From contig NZ_VNJJ01000009.1 in NCBI RefSeq assembly GCF_007786475.1, forward strand, positions 62,001 through 126,000: a DNA stretch of 64,000 nt, read 5' to 3'. How positions within the stretch are numbered: position 1 is the first letter of the stretch; each line of letters opens with the position of its first letter. Shown here piece after piece: positions 8,131 to 17,962 of this stretch. The notes under the pieces were generated by a model. The model worked only from the letters and a program-made list of their open reading frames with translations. It did no database searches and was not told where the DNA came from. Made by a program: the position numbers and the translations under genes. This DNA comes from Cohnella terricola. GTDB lineage: Bacteria > Bacillota > Bacilli > Paenibacillales > Paenibacillaceae.

Positions 8131-9150
8131 ATGAATAAAACGCAAACAAGCATCAAAATCAGCTTAACCGCGGTGTTGTTAGCTTCCATTCTTACCGCCT
8201 GCGGGGCGAGAGGAGACGGCTCCGAAACTCCGACGCCTTCTCCGTCGTCATCGATCAACGAACCGGCCCCGACGGAAACCGCATCCGAGACTCCGAGCGA
8301 GGAATCGGATGAGCTGATCGTCAATGCGTTCCGTAAGCTCGCTCTGGCCGGAGGCCCGGCGGATGAACTATATGCGTCTTTAGAGAAATCGATCGAGGGC
8401 TTACAGCCTGCGCAAGCAGATGAACTCATTCGCTCCATGGAAGCTTACTATGACAAAAATCTGCCCGTGGCGGAGGAGAAGATCCAACAAAGCGACGTTC
8501 AGCAACAGTTATCCCAATTAAAATGGCCGATTACGGAAGATCAGATCCACTCCATTAAAGACGATGACGTGCGGCAGCTTGTCGAACAGACGATAGCGGG
8601 CGGATATAAGCTGGAGACGGCCGAAGGCTTTTATTTCCCGGTCGTTGACTACGGCAAGCTCCTATCCTTCGGCGACAAAGTCTCGATCGCAATGAAAGCT
8701 TACTTGGACCTAATGGGTACCGAATCCGATGCCCCGACGGCCAAGGACGCCGGATTGGTCATCACATGGGACGAACTGGCTTCCCGTACGCTTGCGGCGG
8801 AAAGTTATATCGTGACGTTCCCCGATACGGCGGAAAGAGCCAAAGTAGAAGATCGTTACCATAACTATCTGAGCATGTACCTGGTAGGCTTAAACAACAC
8901 GCCGATCTTCGATTACGACACCTTCGCCGTTCTGCCGGACGTCAAAAAACAATACGAGCAAATGGTTGTTTCCCACGGAGGTACGATCACGGGACAGCTT
9001 GCCAAGGAATTGCTCGACGTCTTGAGCGAAACTGGCGGCTTCGTGTACCAAAAAGGCAAAAAAGGGGAGCAAATCGACATTCCTGCCATGAAGCAATTCC
9101 GCGAAAATATTGTAAAGAAGGCGCAATCGAAGCTCCCGGCCGTAAAATGA
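8131..9150 (+). CDS. Secreted lipoprotein of unknown function
   Basis: The 339-residue product has a lipoprotein signal: a basic start (MNKTQTSIK), a hydrophobic segment and the lipobox LTAC near residues 21-24, so it should be lipid-anchored outside the membrane. A linker rich in Ser, Pro, Thr and Glu (about residues 30-60) leads to a mostly helical domain with many charged residues. No enzyme or binding motif was recognised. The ATG at 8131 follows AAAGGGAGG with good spacing. The gene stands alone between the repeats on its left and the beta-glucosidase, whose possible operator lies between them. It could be a solute- or wall-binding protein, but this is not shown by the sequence. Confidence 0.85.
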   Translation: MNKTQTSIKISLTAVLLASILTACGARGDGSETPTPSPSSSINEPAPTETASETPSEESDELIVNAFRKLALAGGPADELYASLEKSIEGLQPAQADELIRSMEAYYDKNLPVAEEKIQQSDVQQQLSQLKWPITEDQIHSIKDDDVRQLVEQTIAGGYKLETAEGFYFPVVDYGKLLSFGDKVSIAMKAYLDLMGTESDAPTAKDAGLVITWDELASRTLAAESYIVTFPDTAERAKVEDRYHNYLSMYLVGLNNTPIFDYDTFAVLPDVKKQYEQMVVSHGGTITGQLAKELLDVLSETGGFVYQKGKKGEQIDIPAMKQFRENIVKKAQSKLPAVK

Positions 9151-9210
9151 GATAAATAGAGGACAAAATCGCATACAGGAAATCGGCTCCCTCCGACGAA
9201 TTTTTAAAGC

Positions 9211-9226
9211 TAGAAATCGTTTTCTA
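9211..9226. promoter_or_regulatory. Candidate LacI-family operator upstream of beta-glucosidase
   Basis: TAGAAATCGTTTTCTA is a 16-bp inverted repeat with a central CG, the architecture typical of LacI/CcpA-family sites. It lies 28 bp before the GH1 start. A sugar-responsive repressor is plausible, but no such regulator is encoded nearby. Confidence 0.4.
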
Positions 9227-9253
9227 ACTTGATTATTCGCGGGGGGATTTCTT

Positions 9254-10600
9254 TTGGCTCGTATTGATTTTCCGAAGGATTTCGTATGGGGCACGGCTAC
9301 GGCGTCGTATCAGATCGAGGGCGCTTATCAGGAAGACGGCCGCGGCTTGTCGATCTGGGATACTTTCTCACATACACCGGGTAAGGTGTTCAACAACGAT
9401 AACGGGGACATTGCTTGTGACAGCTACCATCGTTACGAGGAAGATGTGGCCCTTCTGAAAAAGCTGGGCGTGACAGCTTATCGTTTCTCGATCGCATGGC
9501 CTCGCATTTTTCCTCAAGGAACGGGAGAAGTCAACGAAAAAGGTTTGGAATATTACCGCAAAGTCGTTGACGCGCTGCTAGAAGCGGGGATCGAGCCTTG
9601 CGTGACTCTGTATCATTGGGATCTGCCGCAAGCGCTGCAGGACAAGGGCGGCTGGGACAATCGGGACACGATCGATGCTTTCGTCAAATATGCAGAAGTC
9701 GTTTTCAAAGCTTTCGACGGCAAGATCAAGCAATGGATCACCTTTAACGAAACTTGGTGCGTCTCGTTCTTGTCCAATTATATCGGACTGCATGCTCCGG
9801 GGAATACGGACCTCCAACTGGCGATCAACGTGGCTCACCATTGCATGGTCGCGCACGGGGAGGCCGTCAAGAAGTTCCGCGCGCTCGGCATCCGAGGAGA
9901 GATCGGCACGACGCACAACCTGAGTTGGTGCGAGCCGTACTCGAAGTCAGCGGAAGACGTGGCCGCGGCTCACCGTAACCGCGCATTCAACAACGAATGG
10001 TTCATGGAACCAACGTTCAAAGGCACTTACCCGCAATTCATGGTAGATTGGTTCGCGTCCAAGGGTGCGAAGGTCCCCGTTCTGCCTGGCGACATGGAGA
10101 CGATCGCACAGAAAATCGACTTCATCGGCGTTAACTATTATAGCGGCGGTTTCGGCCGTTATAAGAAAGGCGATGGCTTGTTCGATTGCGAGGAAGTGCA
10201 GATCGGCTTCGACAAGACCTACATGGATTGGAACGTTTACGCGGAAGGTTTGTACAAGGTTCTCTCCTGGGTCCATGAGGAGTACGGCGATACGCCGATT
10301 TACATTACCGAGAACGGAGCTTGCTACGAGGACGTCCTAGCCGAAGGCAACCGCGTTCATGACACTCTGCGCACCGACTATTACAAGAAACATTTTATCC
10401 AATGCCATCGTCTCGTCGAGTCCGGAGTTCCGTTGAAAGGATACTTCGCTTGGTCTCTGCTCGATAACTTCGAATGGGCGGAAGGTTATCGCAAGCGTTT
10501 CGGAATTGTCTATACGAACTACGAGACGTTGGAGCGTTATCCGAAAGACAGTTACTATTTTATTCAAGATGTGATCAAGAATGGCGGGTTTGAAGCATAA
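9254..10600 (+). CDS. GH1 beta-glucosidase
   Basis: This cytoplasmic enzyme should hydrolyse beta-glucosides such as cellobiose by the retaining GH1 mechanism. The 448-residue protein has the N-terminal GH1 signature FVWGTATASYQIEGA (residues 10-24), the acid/base glutamate in TFNETW (E166) and the nucleophile in YITENG (E353). It also has the C-terminal FAWSLLDNFEWAEGY sugar-binding segment. There is no phospho-sugar gene nearby to tell free from phosphorylated substrates. The start is TTG 9254 after a GGGGGG ribosome site; no better start exists. Length is normal for the family. A LacI-type operator candidate lies just upstream. Confidence 0.93.
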   Translation: MARIDFPKDFVWGTATASYQIEGAYQEDGRGLSIWDTFSHTPGKVFNNDNGDIACDSYHRYEEDVALLKKLGVTAYRFSIAWPRIFPQGTGEVNEKGLEYYRKVVDALLEAGIEPCVTLYHWDLPQALQDKGGWDNRDTIDAFVKYAEVVFKAFDGKIKQWITFNETWCVSFLSNYIGLHAPGNTDLQLAINVAHHCMVAHGEAVKKFRALGIRGEIGTTHNLSWCEPYSKSAEDVAAAHRNRAFNNEWFMEPTFKGTYPQFMVDWFASKGAKVPVLPGDMETIAQKIDFIGVNYYSGGFGRYKKGDGLFDCEEVQIGFDKTYMDWNVYAEGLYKVLSWVHEEYGDTPIYITENGACYEDVLAEGNRVHDTLRTDYYKKHFIQCHRLVESGVPLKGYFAWSLLDNFEWAEGYRKRFGIVYTNYETLERYPKDSYYFIQDVIKNGGFEA

Positions 10601-10621
10601 AAGACAATCTCTGCCCGATCT

Positions 10622-10651
10622 TTGTCATTCCAGGGCGTTATCCGTTACAAT
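10622..10651 (+). promoter_or_regulatory. Promoter of the radical SAM gene
   Basis: TTGTCA (10622-10627) and TACAAT (10646-10651) are separated by 18 bases, 36 bp before the start codon at 10688. Confidence 0.55.
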
Positions 10652-10687
10652 AAGAGCGAAGCCTGACAACGAAAGAGGATAACGCTC

Positions 10688-12433
10688 ATGAAAGTCGTTC
10701 TAGCAACGTTAAACGCCAAATATATTCATACTTCTCTTGCTCTGAGATGTTTGAAAGCTTTCTCTCAGGACGAGTTCGACATCGATATTGCCGAATATAC
10801 GATCAAGGACCCGGCGATGGGAATCGCGGCCGACCTGTTCTCGAAGAAGCCCGACGTGATCGGGTTCTCGTGCTATATTTGGAATATCGAAGAGACGATC
10901 GTCGTCATCGATATGTTAAGGAAGGTTCTGCCGGACGCGAAAATCATCCTGGGAGGACCGGAAGTTTCCTATGATACGGAGTACTGGATGAATCGGCTGG
11001 CTTCGGTTGACTTTATCGTCATGGGCGAAGGGGAGGAGACTTTCCGCGACCTGCTCAGGCAGATAAGCGGCGAGCGAAAATACCACTTCGTCTTCGGCAT
11101 GGCCTATCGCAAAGACGGACAAGTCGTCATCACGCCGCCAAGACCGAAGCTAGATCTGAACGTCATTCCGTCCCCGCACCGGTTCGAAGCGGACATTCCT
11201 TCGCTCCGTAACCGCGTCGTGTATTTTGAGACGAGTCGGGGATGTCCGTTCAGCTGCCAATTCTGCTTGTCCAGCATTGAAGTGGGCGTTCGTTATTTCG
11301 ATATGGAACGGGTGAAGGCAGAACTGACATATTTGATCGACAGCGGTGCCAAGCTGATCAAATTCGTCGATCGTACCTTTAATATCAAACGCGATTATGC
11401 GATGGAGATCTTCCGTTTTCTGATCGACAACCACCGGGGCTGCGTGTTTCAGTTCGAGATTACGGCGGACATCATGAGGCCGGAAGTGCTCGATTTTCTA
11501 GCGGACAATGCGCCTCCGGGCATCTTCCGCTTCGAGATCGGCGTTCAATCGACGAACGATCCGACCAACCTCGCAGTGCAGCGGCGGCAAAATTTCGCGA
11601 AGCTGACTCGCACGGTCGTTAAGGTGAAAGAAAGCGGGAAGATCGACCAACACTTGGACTTGATCGCGGGGCTTCCGCACGAGGATTACGATACGTTCCG
11701 CAAAACATTTAACGACGTGTTCGCGCTCAGGCCCGAAGAACTGCAGCTCGGATTCCTGAAAATGCTGCGGGGAACGGGGCTGCGCATCGATGCGGCCAAG
11801 TACGGGTACGTTTATTCGGAGCGGGCTCCTTACGAGATGCTGGGCAACGATCTGATGCCGTTCGGCGATATCGTGCGGATCAAGCGGGTCGAGGATGTGC
11901 TCGAGAAATATTGGAACGCCCACCGGATGGATCGCACGATGGAATATTTGATCGAGAAGGCGTATCCGTCTCCGTTTGATTTTTTCCAAGCATTCGGGGA
12001 CTATTGGGAAGAGCGCGGGTGGAGCCGCATCGGGCACCAGCTGGAGGATTTATTTTCGCGGATATGGGGATTCTTGCAGTTCGACGCTCGACCGGAATTG
12101 GACGAGGACGTTGCGCTCGGATTGCTTAAGATCGATTACTACTTGCAGCACAAGTACAAGCCACGCAAGCTGTGGTGGGAAGACAGAATTGGGAAGGTAA
12201 GCTGGTCGGCAGGCTTAAAGCATGCGGCGAGCAAGCTCGGAATGGACGAACGCGAGTTGCAGAAAAAGGCGGCGCTCGACTTCCTTCCTTTCGATTACGG
12301 CACGTGGGTGCAAGAGGGGCGCGTGGATCGGAACAGTCCGTCTTTGCTCGTATTCCTATACGCCGGGGAAGAAGCGGGACCGCAATTATCGGCACTGCCG
12401 TTGCCTGAGGGGCTGGCGGCAAACAAATCATAG
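10688..12433 (+). CDS. B12-binding-domain radical SAM protein (DUF4080 type)
   Basis: The 581-residue protein combines an N-terminal cobalamin-binding-like Rossmann domain (MKVVLATLNAKYIHTSLALR, then KPDVIGFSCYIWN and KIILGGPEVSYD) with a radical SAM core. The core's cluster motif is CPFSCQFC near residues 190-197, followed by an alpha/beta barrel and a C-terminal extension of about 200 residues. This matches the widespread Firmicutes family whose C-terminal part is called DUF4080. The substrate is unknown. The classical B12-binding DxHxxG motif is not evident, so cobalamin binding is uncertain. It has its own promoter and ATG start and is followed 18 bp later by an aldo/keto reductase. Confidence 0.85.
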   Translation: MKVVLATLNAKYIHTSLALRCLKAFSQDEFDIDIAEYTIKDPAMGIAADLFSKKPDVIGFSCYIWNIEETIVVIDMLRKVLPDAKIILGGPEVSYDTEYWMNRLASVDFIVMGEGEETFRDLLRQISGERKYHFVFGMAYRKDGQVVITPPRPKLDLNVIPSPHRFEADIPSLRNRVVYFETSRGCPFSCQFCLSSIEVGVRYFDMERVKAELTYLIDSGAKLIKFVDRTFNIKRDYAMEIFRFLIDNHRGCVFQFEITADIMRPEVLDFLADNAPPGIFRFEIGVQSTNDPTNLAVQRRQNFAKLTRTVVKVKESGKIDQHLDLIAGLPHEDYDTFRKTFNDVFALRPEELQLGFLKMLRGTGLRIDAAKYGYVYSERAPYEMLGNDLMPFGDIVRIKRVEDVLEKYWNAHRMDRTMEYLIEKAYPSPFDFFQAFGDYWEERGWSRIGHQLEDLFSRIWGFLQFDARPELDEDVALGLLKIDYYLQHKYKPRKLWWEDRIGKVSWSAGLKHAASKLGMDERELQKKAALDFLPFDYGTWVQEGRVDRNSPSLLVFLYAGEEAGPQLSALPLPEGLAANKS

Positions 12434-12451
12434 GCGAGAGGTGACCGGAAG

Positions 12452-13441
<990 letters not shown>

Positions 13442-13456
13442 ATAGATTGGGATCGG

Positions 13457-13489
13457 CTCGGCGGGATTTCTTTCCGCCGGGCTTTTTTT
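13457..13489 (+). terminator. Terminator of the aldo/keto reductase
   Basis: CTCGGCGG (13457-13464) pairs with CCGCCGGG, followed by C and a run of seven T ending at 13489. Confidence 0.75.
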
Positions 13490-13544
13490 CGGCTGATGTA
13501 TATAGCCGCCGTGTCGGATGCGGCGAGCGCGTGCATCGGTCTGT

Positions 13545-14027
13545 CATTGTCGCAAAAAGCGACAATGGCGAGGTCAGAACCGCGGCGCCCCGTCTCATTG
13601 TCGCAAAAAGCGACAATGGTGAGGTCGGAGCCGCAGCGGCCCCTATCATTGTCGCAAAAAGCGACAATGGTGAGGTCGGAGCCGCGGCGCCCCCTCTCAT
13701 TGTCGCAAAAAGCGGCAATGGTGAGGTCGGAGCCGCAGCGGCCCCTATCATTGTCGCAAAAAGCGACAATGGTGAGGTCGGAGCCGCGGCGGCCCCTCTC
13801 ATTGTCGCAAAAAGCGACAATGGTGAGGTCGGAGCCGCGGCGATCCCTATCATTGTCGCAAAAAGCGACAATGGTGAGGTTAGAGCCGCGCAGCCCCCTT
13901 GTCATTGTCGCAAAAAGCGGCAATGGTGAGGTCAGAACCGCAGCGCCCCCTGTCATTGTCGCAAAAAGCGACAATGGTAAGGTCGGAGCCGCAGCGGCCC
14001 CTATCATTGTCGCAAAAAGCGGCAATG
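13545..14027. repeat. Array B: ten hairpins spaced 51 bp apart
   Basis: Ten copies of a hairpin start at 13545, 13596, 13647, 13698, 13749, 13800, 13851, 13903, 13954 and 14005. Each is CATTGTCGC, loop AAAAA, then GCGACAATG. Three of the ten read GCGGCAATG in the right arm (one mismatch). The intervening 28 bases are also repeated (GTGAGGTCGGAGCCGCAGCG and close variants). The period is 51 bp with one 52-bp step. Long stop-free frames on both strands are a by-product of the 51 = 3 x 17 unit and lack ribosome sites. The array fills the gap between the aldo/keto reductase terminator and the broken esterase gene. Confidence 0.95.
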
Positions 14028-14116
14028 GTGATGAGATTGGGTACTTGCAGCGAGCCTCGAATGGGGCATATCCTTGTTAAGGAGAGCGAGAATGCTACGT
14101 TGAAGGAGACTGGAAT

Positions 14117-15076
14117 ATGAGCAACGCGATTACGAGAAGAATCGAAGAGCTGGAACGCTTGGATCCGCCGTTGACGGCACAACCGGATTTGGACGAGTAT
14201 TGGGACCGAACGTTGCAGGAGTTTGCCGCCAAACCTTTGAATGCGAAGAGGACGCCGGTAGAAACTCCGTTTATGCATATGGATGTATACAAAGTCGAGT
14301 ATGAAGGGTTCGACGCGACGCCGATTCGCGGGTGGTATTTGCTTCCACGGTTTGCCCGTGAGCAGAAGCTTCCTTGCGTTGTGCTTTATCATGGCTACAC
14401 GGAGAGCAAAGGTTATCCGGAGAATTACGCCACTTACTTGATGGCGGGGCTGGCCGTATTCGCGGTCGACGTTCGCGGACAAGCGGGAGAGACGGGCAAC
14501 TTGATGCCTCAAGATTAAGGAATGATCAAAGGGTGGGTAACGCAAGGCATCCTCGATCGGGACACCTGCTATTACAAAGCGATTACGATAGACGCGCTTA
14601 AAGCGCTTGATTGGGTCAGCGAGCAGCCGGAGGTGGACGCCTCCCGCATCTGCGCGATGGGCGGCAGCCAAGGCGGCGGGCTCGCGATGATCGCGGCGGC
14701 GCTGTCCGACAAGCCAGCGATCGCCGTACCACATATTCCGAACATGTGCCACATGGATTTTGGAATATTAAACTCAGCCAGCTCGTTGACGGAAGCTGCG
14801 GCATTTATCGAACGATTTCCCGAGCACCTGGAGACGGTAATTCGTACGCTCAGCTATTTTGACAATTTGAATCTCGCGCACCGTATCCGGATTCCGATCC
14901 TCGTGACGGTCGGCCTCAAGGATCCGATCACGATGCCCGAGACGATCTATGCGGCATACAATCGGGTAACGTCGGAGAAAACGATCGTACCGTACCCGTT
15001 CTCCGGCCACGTCGTCACCAACGATCATAACCGCCAAGCGATCGAGTTCATGTTGCGACATTTTCGGCTATGTTAA
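14117..15076 (+). pseudogene. Acetyl xylan esterase/cephalosporin-C deacetylase (CE7) with internal stop
   Basis: One reading frame encodes a complete CE7 alpha/beta hydrolase but is interrupted by a TAA at 14516-14518. The first part (134 residues) carries VVLYHGYTESKGYPENY, the oxyanion-hole region, and FAVDVRGQAGETGNLMPQD. After the stop, GMIKGWVTQGILDRDTCYYKA continues the same family alignment, with the nucleophile Ser in GGSQGG, the Asp in GLKDPIT and the His in FSGHV. All catalytic residues therefore survive and only one codon is broken. The stop falls where CE7 proteins usually have a residue such as Tyr, so a single-base change or a sequencing error would explain it. Upstream is a GAAGGAGACTGGAAT ribosome site. 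Function would be removal of acetyl groups from xylooligosaccharides. Confidence 0.85.
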
Positions 15077-15118
15077 TAAAAGAGCGCCCTCCCCTTCACT
15101 CAGAAAGGGAGGGCGCTC
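15077..15118 (-). terminator. Strong terminator for leftward transcription from moaB
   Basis: GAGCGCCCTCCC (15082-15093) pairs perfectly with GGGAGGGCGCTC (15107-15118). On the minus strand the stem is followed by TTTTATT; on the plus strand no T run follows. It therefore fits transcripts coming from moaB, with array C inside the 3' untranslated part. Confidence 0.8.
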
Positions 15119-15125
15119 AGCTATG

Positions 15126-15215
15126 AGGGCCAAAATAGTACCTTGGCGAGACGAATCCCGGGACAGCGTGCGAACGAAGGCCAAAATAGTACCTTGGCGA
15201 GACGAATCCCGGGAC
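15126..15215. repeat. Array C: 51-bp repeat, 1.7 copies
   Basis: GGCCAAAATAGTACCTTGGC starts at 15128 and again at 15179, and the match continues through CGGGAC, so the period is 51 bp. The unit matches array F (60.0 kb) at 41 of 51 positions by hand alignment. It lies between the moaB stop and its terminator. Confidence 0.9.
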
Positions 15216-15240
15216 GCCTAGCCACACTATGCGCCGTCGC

Positions 15241-15759
15241 TCACTTGTCCTTATATAGTTCCCGCATCACATGCCCGAGTTCGGGGAGGACCAAGCGGGT
15301 CATCGCGAGGCGAACCGCTCCGGTCGAGCCCGGCATAGAGAAGACGGCGGTCGTCCCGATCGTGCCAGCGATTGCGCGCGACAGGATGGCGGCGGAGCCG
15401 ATTTCTTCCGCGAAGCTAAGATAGCGGAAAATCTCACCGAAGCCGGGCAGCTCCTTGTGCAACTGATCGCGCACCGCTTCGTACGTCGTATCCCGTCCCG
15501 CGATGCCGGTTCCTCCGTTCAGCAGCAGCGCTTCAACCCGAGGGTTGTCGGCGGCGTCGCGGAGCAGCTTGCGGATGCCGTTATATTCGTCCTTGACGAT
15601 GGTATAATCGGTTACCTGATGTCCGTTCTCCTCAAGCAGGCTGCGAATCAGCATCCCACTGGTGTCTGTGTCGGGAGTGCGGGTATCGGATACGGTGATG
15701 ATGGCGCACGCAACGCTAGCCGGTGCTTCCCGGCGATGCTGCTCGATTGAAGTCGACAA
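15241..15759 (-). CDS. moaB: MoaB/MogA-family molybdenum cofactor protein
   Basis: The 172-residue protein belongs to the MoaB/MogA fold that adenylates molybdopterin. Visible motifs are ITVSDTRTPDTDTSG (residues 21-35), LLLNGGTGIAGRDTTYEA (the GGTG nucleotide loop) and FSMPGSTGAVRLAM near the C-terminus. The start is TTG (15759-15757) after GGAGGAGAAATCCA, which is well spaced, so the non-ATG start is well supported. No other molybdenum-cofactor gene is in the window. It is followed on its own strand by array C and then a strong terminator. It lies 22 bp downstream of the membrane-protein gene and may be co-transcribed with it. Confidence 0.9.
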   Translation of the reverse strand: MSTSIEQHRREAPASVACAIITVSDTRTPDTDTSGMLIRSLLEENGHQVTDYTIVKDEYNGIRKLLRDAADNPRVEALLLNGGTGIAGRDTTYEAVRDQLHKELPGFGEIFRYLSFAEEIGSAAILSRAIAGTIGTTAVFSMPGSTGAVRLAMTRLVLPELGHVMRELYKDK

Positions 15760-15781
15760 TGGATTTCTCCTCCGTGTGCCT

Positions 15782-16273
15782 TCAGTTCGCGGATTCGGGG
15801 ATATCCGCTGACGGGGAAGTCGTTGTTTCCGTCAACTCAGGTTCATCCGCGGGTACAGCAGCTTGCGGCTTTGCGCTTTCCTTAATCAGCCGATCGACGA
15901 CGGCGGGAACGACGAGCGTCAATGCATAGGCGAGCGTCATCCATACCGAATAGGCATGGTGCTGGCCTTCGCTGAATGAAGGGAACACCGATTCGCGATG
16001 CCATACCGTGAACGTATTCAGCACAAGACCAATGGCAGCCGCCGTGAAGCCGAAACGGGTCGCGGAACCGCGCTCCGGCAGCAAGCGGAGCCTTACGATG
16101 ATGGCCAGGCCGATGAGCAGAAGGAACGAGAGCATCTCCAGCAGAAACAGCGATGATCCGAAATAAGCATTTCCCACTTCGAGTACGACCCAATCACCGA
16201 ATAATAGGAAGAAGAGGGTGGGCACCGCCCATACCGCGACTCCTAATCCGGCTAATATCAATCCTTGGCGCAT
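15782..16273 (-). CDS. Four-helix membrane protein of unknown function
   Basis: The 163-residue protein has four predicted membrane segments (about residues 5-25, 38-60, 72-90 and 112-128) and a cytoplasmic or exposed acidic C-terminal tail rich in Pro, Glu, Thr and Ser. It resembles small uncharacterised Firmicutes membrane proteins (DUF5367-like) in size and layout, but I cannot name a function. The ATG follows AAGGAAGGATTTCC. It lies between manA and moaB on the same strand, 79 bp after manA. Confidence 0.7.
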   Translation of the reverse strand: MRQGLILAGLGVAVWAVPTLFFLLFGDWVVLEVGNAYFGSSLFLLEMLSFLLLIGLAIIVRLRLLPERGSATRFGFTAAAIGLVLNTFTVWHRESVFPSFSEGQHHAYSVWMTLAYALTLVVPAVVDRLIKESAKPQAAVPADEPELTETTTSPSADIPESAN

Positions 16274-16352
16274 GGAAATCCTTCCTTTCGCGATCGCGAG
16301 AATCTGACTACTTGCTCACGTATTCGACGCGATCCGTCGATATCCTCTCTGC

Positions 16353-17327
16353 TTAAGGCACCAAACTCCGCAGTACGGTCATCGTTCCGTCGAGCGTGTA
16401 AGAGCCTAGATTGGCAGGCAGCAGGAAGCAATCGCCCGCTTTGGCGTCCACATGGCCGTTCGCCCAACCAATGCTGCCGGAACCTTCGCAGACGATGACG
16501 ATCACGAAGCTATCCGAAGAGGTCGATAAGGACCAAGGTCCGCGGACGATGCCTTTATCCGTCTTGAAGTAAGGCGAACGGGCAAGCGTCAGCCACTCTC
16601 CCGGAGTCGCGGCGGACGTATCCATCCGTTCGGCGCCGGAATTTTCATAAGCCGTTACGTTCAGAGAATCCTCGATATGCAACTCGCGAGGTTTGCCGTC
16701 CAGACCCGGGCGGTCGTAATCGTACAGCCGGTACGTCGTATCCGAATTCTGCTGAATCTCCGCCACGACGACGCCCGCGCAGAGCGCATGAACGGTTCCG
16801 GCCGGTATGTAGAACGTATCCCCGGCTTTGACGGACACTTCCTGAAGGCAGTCCATGATTCGGCCTTCCTCGATCGCGCGAGCCATCGCGTCGCGGTCTA
16901 CGCCGGGCTTCAACCCATAGATGATTTTCGCGTCAGGCTTCGCATCGAGCACGTACCACATTTCCGTCTTGCCAAGCTCGCCTTTCGGCAGCTTCTCGTA
17001 ATGATCGTTCGGGTGCACCTGAATGGACAGATCGTCGTTGCAATCGAGCAGCTTGATTAGAAGAGGGAACCGACCGTTGCCGGATGCCCCGTCTTTGGCG
17101 CCAAACCAGGAATCCCCTACGAGTTCGCGGATTTCGTCAAGTCCTTTGCCCGCGAACGCTCCGTTCGTCACATGCGACACGCCGTTCGGGTGGTCCGCGA
17201 TCATCCAGCCTTCACCGATCGCTCCCGCCGGAACGTCGAAGCCGAATTTCTCAAGGGCGCGCCCGCCCCACACTCTTTCTTTGAACTCCGGTTTAAAATG
17301 CAAAGGATAAGGTTGTACGCTCATCAT
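16353..17327 (-). CDS. manA: Mannose-6-phosphate isomerase, class I
   Basis: This enzyme interconverts mannose 6-phosphate and fructose 6-phosphate and needs zinc. The 324-residue protein has FKERVWGGRALEKFG at the N-terminus. Metal ligands are seen in SIQVHPND (His) and GKTEMWYVLDA (Glu), with a further His in IPAGTVHAL. The shorter Bacillus-type form is expected (about 315 residues). The start chosen is ATG 17327, six bases after AAGGAGG; an in-frame start 21 bp earlier lacks a ribosome site. It begins the leftward group manA, membrane protein, moaB. Confidence 0.93.
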   Translation of the reverse strand: MMSVQPYPLHFKPEFKERVWGGRALEKFGFDVPAGAIGEGWMIADHPNGVSHVTNGAFAGKGLDEIRELVGDSWFGAKDGASGNGRFPLLIKLLDCNDDLSIQVHPNDHYEKLPKGELGKTEMWYVLDAKPDAKIIYGLKPGVDRDAMARAIEEGRIMDCLQEVSVKAGDTFYIPAGTVHALCAGVVVAEIQQNSDTTYRLYDYDRPGLDGKPRELHIEDSLNVTAYENSGAERMDTSAATPGEWLTLARSPYFKTDKGIVRGPWSLSTSSDSFVIVIVCEGSGSIGWANGHVDAKAGDCFLLPANLGSYTLDGTMTVLRSLVP

Positions 17328-17383
17328 TAATTGCCTCCTTGGTTTCATAAATATCGTGGTGTCATTCTTTGAATACTCGCCGC

Positions 17384-17962
17384 TTACTTCTTGTTCAAGG
17401 CGATGAGATTAGGCGACGCCGCTTTCTGCGGAAAACGGTACAGGACGGCTTGCGCGACGTTCTGCGGGACTTCCGCGGCCCAAGCCGTCACCGCATCGGC
17501 TTCCTCCAGACCGCCTTCGTGGCCCGGATAGACGACGACGGTCAGAATGCCGCCGCTTCGCAGCAGCTTAAGCGCGGTATCCAGCGCGGCAAGTGTCGTC
17601 TCCGGTTTCGTAATCAAGGGAGACGACGCGCCAGGCAGGTAGCCGAGGTTAAACATCGCCGCGGCAATCCTTCCATGCTTGTCGGTTGGAATCACGTCGC
17701 CCATCGTTTCATGACCGGCGAGCACAAGCTTCACCGGAGAGAGCGAGCTCGGCTCCGCCTCCGCCGAAAGCCTGCGCTCCGTGCTGGCAAGCGCTTCGGC
17801 TTGAACGTCGAAGGCGTATACGAGTCCTTGCGGGCCGACGGCCCGTGAGAGGAACAGCGTATCCGAGCCGTTGCCGGCCGTCGCATCCACGACGATGTCT
17901 CCCGATTCGGCCCGTTCCTTCACCCAGCGCTGGGCTTGGCTAAGTACGGACAGGAATCCCAT
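17384..17962 (-). CDS. mnmM: tRNA-modifying methyltransferase MnmM (YtqB)
   Basis: The 192-residue class I SAM-dependent methyltransferase matches the YtqB family, shown in Bacillus to methylate the wobble uridine derivative nm5s2U of tRNA. The SAM-binding loop is VVDATAGNGSDTLFL (residues 24-38), followed by VYAFDVQ and the family's FNLGYLPG motif near 105-112. The gene overlaps the end of the YtqA-like radical SAM gene by 23 bp on the same strand, the order seen in Bacillus subtilis (ytqA-ytqB). Translation is therefore probably coupled. Confidence 0.88.
   Translation of the reverse strand: MGFLSVLSQAQRWVKERAESGDIVVDATAGNGSDTLFLSRAVGPQGLVYAFDVQAEALASTERRLSAEAEPSSLSPVKLVLAGHETMGDVIPTDKHGRIAAAMFNLGYLPGASSPLITKPETTLAALDTALKLLRSGGILTVVVYPGHEGGLEEADAVTAWAAEVPQNVAQAVLYRFPQKAASPNLIALNKK

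Noticed and set aside
10635..10685. Inverted repeat GCGTTATCC/GGATAACGC over the radical SAM ribosome site, possible RNA thermometer
   Set aside because: The left arm lies inside the promoter spacer, upstream of the expected transcription start, so both arms are not in the RNA.
13447..14080. Possible repeat proteins with 17-residue units over array B
   Set aside because: Open frames exist on both strands because the unit is 51 bp and lacks stops. Starts and ribosome sites are missing.
14510..14525. Programmed read-through or recoding at the TAA in the CE7 gene
   Set aside because: No stimulatory structure or known recoding context is seen, and the catalytic residues do not need it. Simple mutation is more likely.
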